Source: Nitrosospira sp. Nsp14
GTDB taxonomy: Bacteria; Pseudomonadota; Gammaproteobacteria; Burkholderiales; Nitrosomonadaceae
Reading direction: 5' to 3'
DNA length: 64,000 nucleotides
NCBI RefSeq assembly: GCF_900113575.1
Contig: NZ_FOPV01000005.1
Location: forward strand, 1-64,000
The translations under genes and the position numbers were made by a program. Below are positions 63,805 through 64,000 of the stretch, piece by piece (the first letter of the stretch is position 1; every line of letters begins with the position of its first letter). Below the pieces are notes generated by a model. It was not told the DNA's origin and did no database searches. It saw nothing but the letters and a program-made list of their open reading frames with translations.

Positions 63805-64000
63805 ATGGATCCCGTTAATGACTCTGATAATCGTTCGACCGTGAGCGGCCCTTCCCGCCCAGAAGGAGCCCCAGCAAACGAGTTTACCGCCAAGCAGGCC
63901 GCGACGCAGGAACTCACCGCGGCCATGCCATACAATGCTAATAAGGCACTTGAGTACGGAGAAGTTTCTGCTGCGCCGGAAAAAGGGCAGGCAATGGAGC
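63805..64000 (+). CDS. Hydrophilic hypothetical protein, truncated at the window end
   Basis: The ATG at 63805 follows AAGGAAAAG. The visible 65 residues read MDPVNDSDNRSTVSGPSRPE, GAPANEFTAKQAATQELTAA and MPYNANKALEYGEVSAAPEK; the gene continues beyond 64000. No signal peptide and no family recognised. Its composition is like the disordered protein at 62274. Confidence 0.6.
   Translation, partial: MDPVNDSDNRSTVSGPSRPEGAPANEFTAKQAATQELTAAMPYNANKALEYGEVSAAPEKGQAME

Overview
The window looks like an accessory-rich stretch of a betaproteobacterial chromosome. A Nitrosospira-like ammonia oxidiser (Nitrosomonadaceae) is my best guess. The guess rests on the moderate-to-high GC content, several HAF-repeat proteins with PEP-CTERM tails, small PRC-barrel/BON/HdeD/CbpAM stress proteins, and a copper-type Sco protein next to outer-membrane barrels. 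No amo or hao genes are present, so the assignment is an inference. No rRNA or complete tRNA gene was found.

Layout. 1-9,000: a mobile and decayed zone with IS3-family remnants at both ends, an AT-rich membrane protein, HAF/PEP-CTERM genes (two intact, two decayed) and a secreted metallophosphoesterase. 9,000-16,900: a tRNA-Leu 3' fragment that marks an old integration junction, a 16-bp tandem array growing out of a tiny membrane-protein gene, a Fur-box-like palindrome with no obvious target gene, a Tat-type SGNH hydrolase, a lipoprotein, a Tat-type SDR, a VOC protein and an RTX protein. 17,000-26,250: a large HExxH protein that looks like a new gluzincin, a third intact HAF/PEP-CTERM gene, a broken higBA pair, DUF4385, an AT-rich orphan membrane protein, an APH(6)-type kinase and an SRPBCC protein. 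26,500-35,600: core-like genes queH-metR divergent from metE, then an overlapping helicase/exonuclease pair matching MrfA/MrfB (YprA/YprB).

35,800-46,500: a DUF1579 protein, a CorA-like transporter, and a same-strand set (small exported protein, beta-propeller, Sco1/SenC, exported orphan, outer-membrane barrel) that suggests a periplasmic metal- or redox-related module. A His/Asp-rich exported protein and a Cys-rich peptide precursor-like protein follow. 46,500-52,900: a P-type Ca2+-type ATPase, DUF4142 and small proteins, and a BBP2-type porin. 53,000-56,600: debris of an RTX gene, a polymorphic-toxin tail and an XRE antitoxin around unknown genes and a DUF899 protein. 56,600-64,000: a stress island with cbpM-cbpA, two paralogous PRC-barrel proteins, a DsbA-like protein overlapping a redoxin, a triple-BON protein, HdeD and small hydrophilic or exported proteins. 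The last gene runs off the window.

Common theme: many genes encode exported, periplasmic or outer-membrane products, mixed with at least seven decayed genes. This is typical of a genome region under repeated insertion and loss. The least explained items are the gluzincin-like protein (17738-20305), the Sco/propeller/barrel set (39483-44669), the Cys-rich GFTAEASLY-leader protein (46055-46480) and a pair of paralogous orphan proteins (22216-22614 and 31023-31355).
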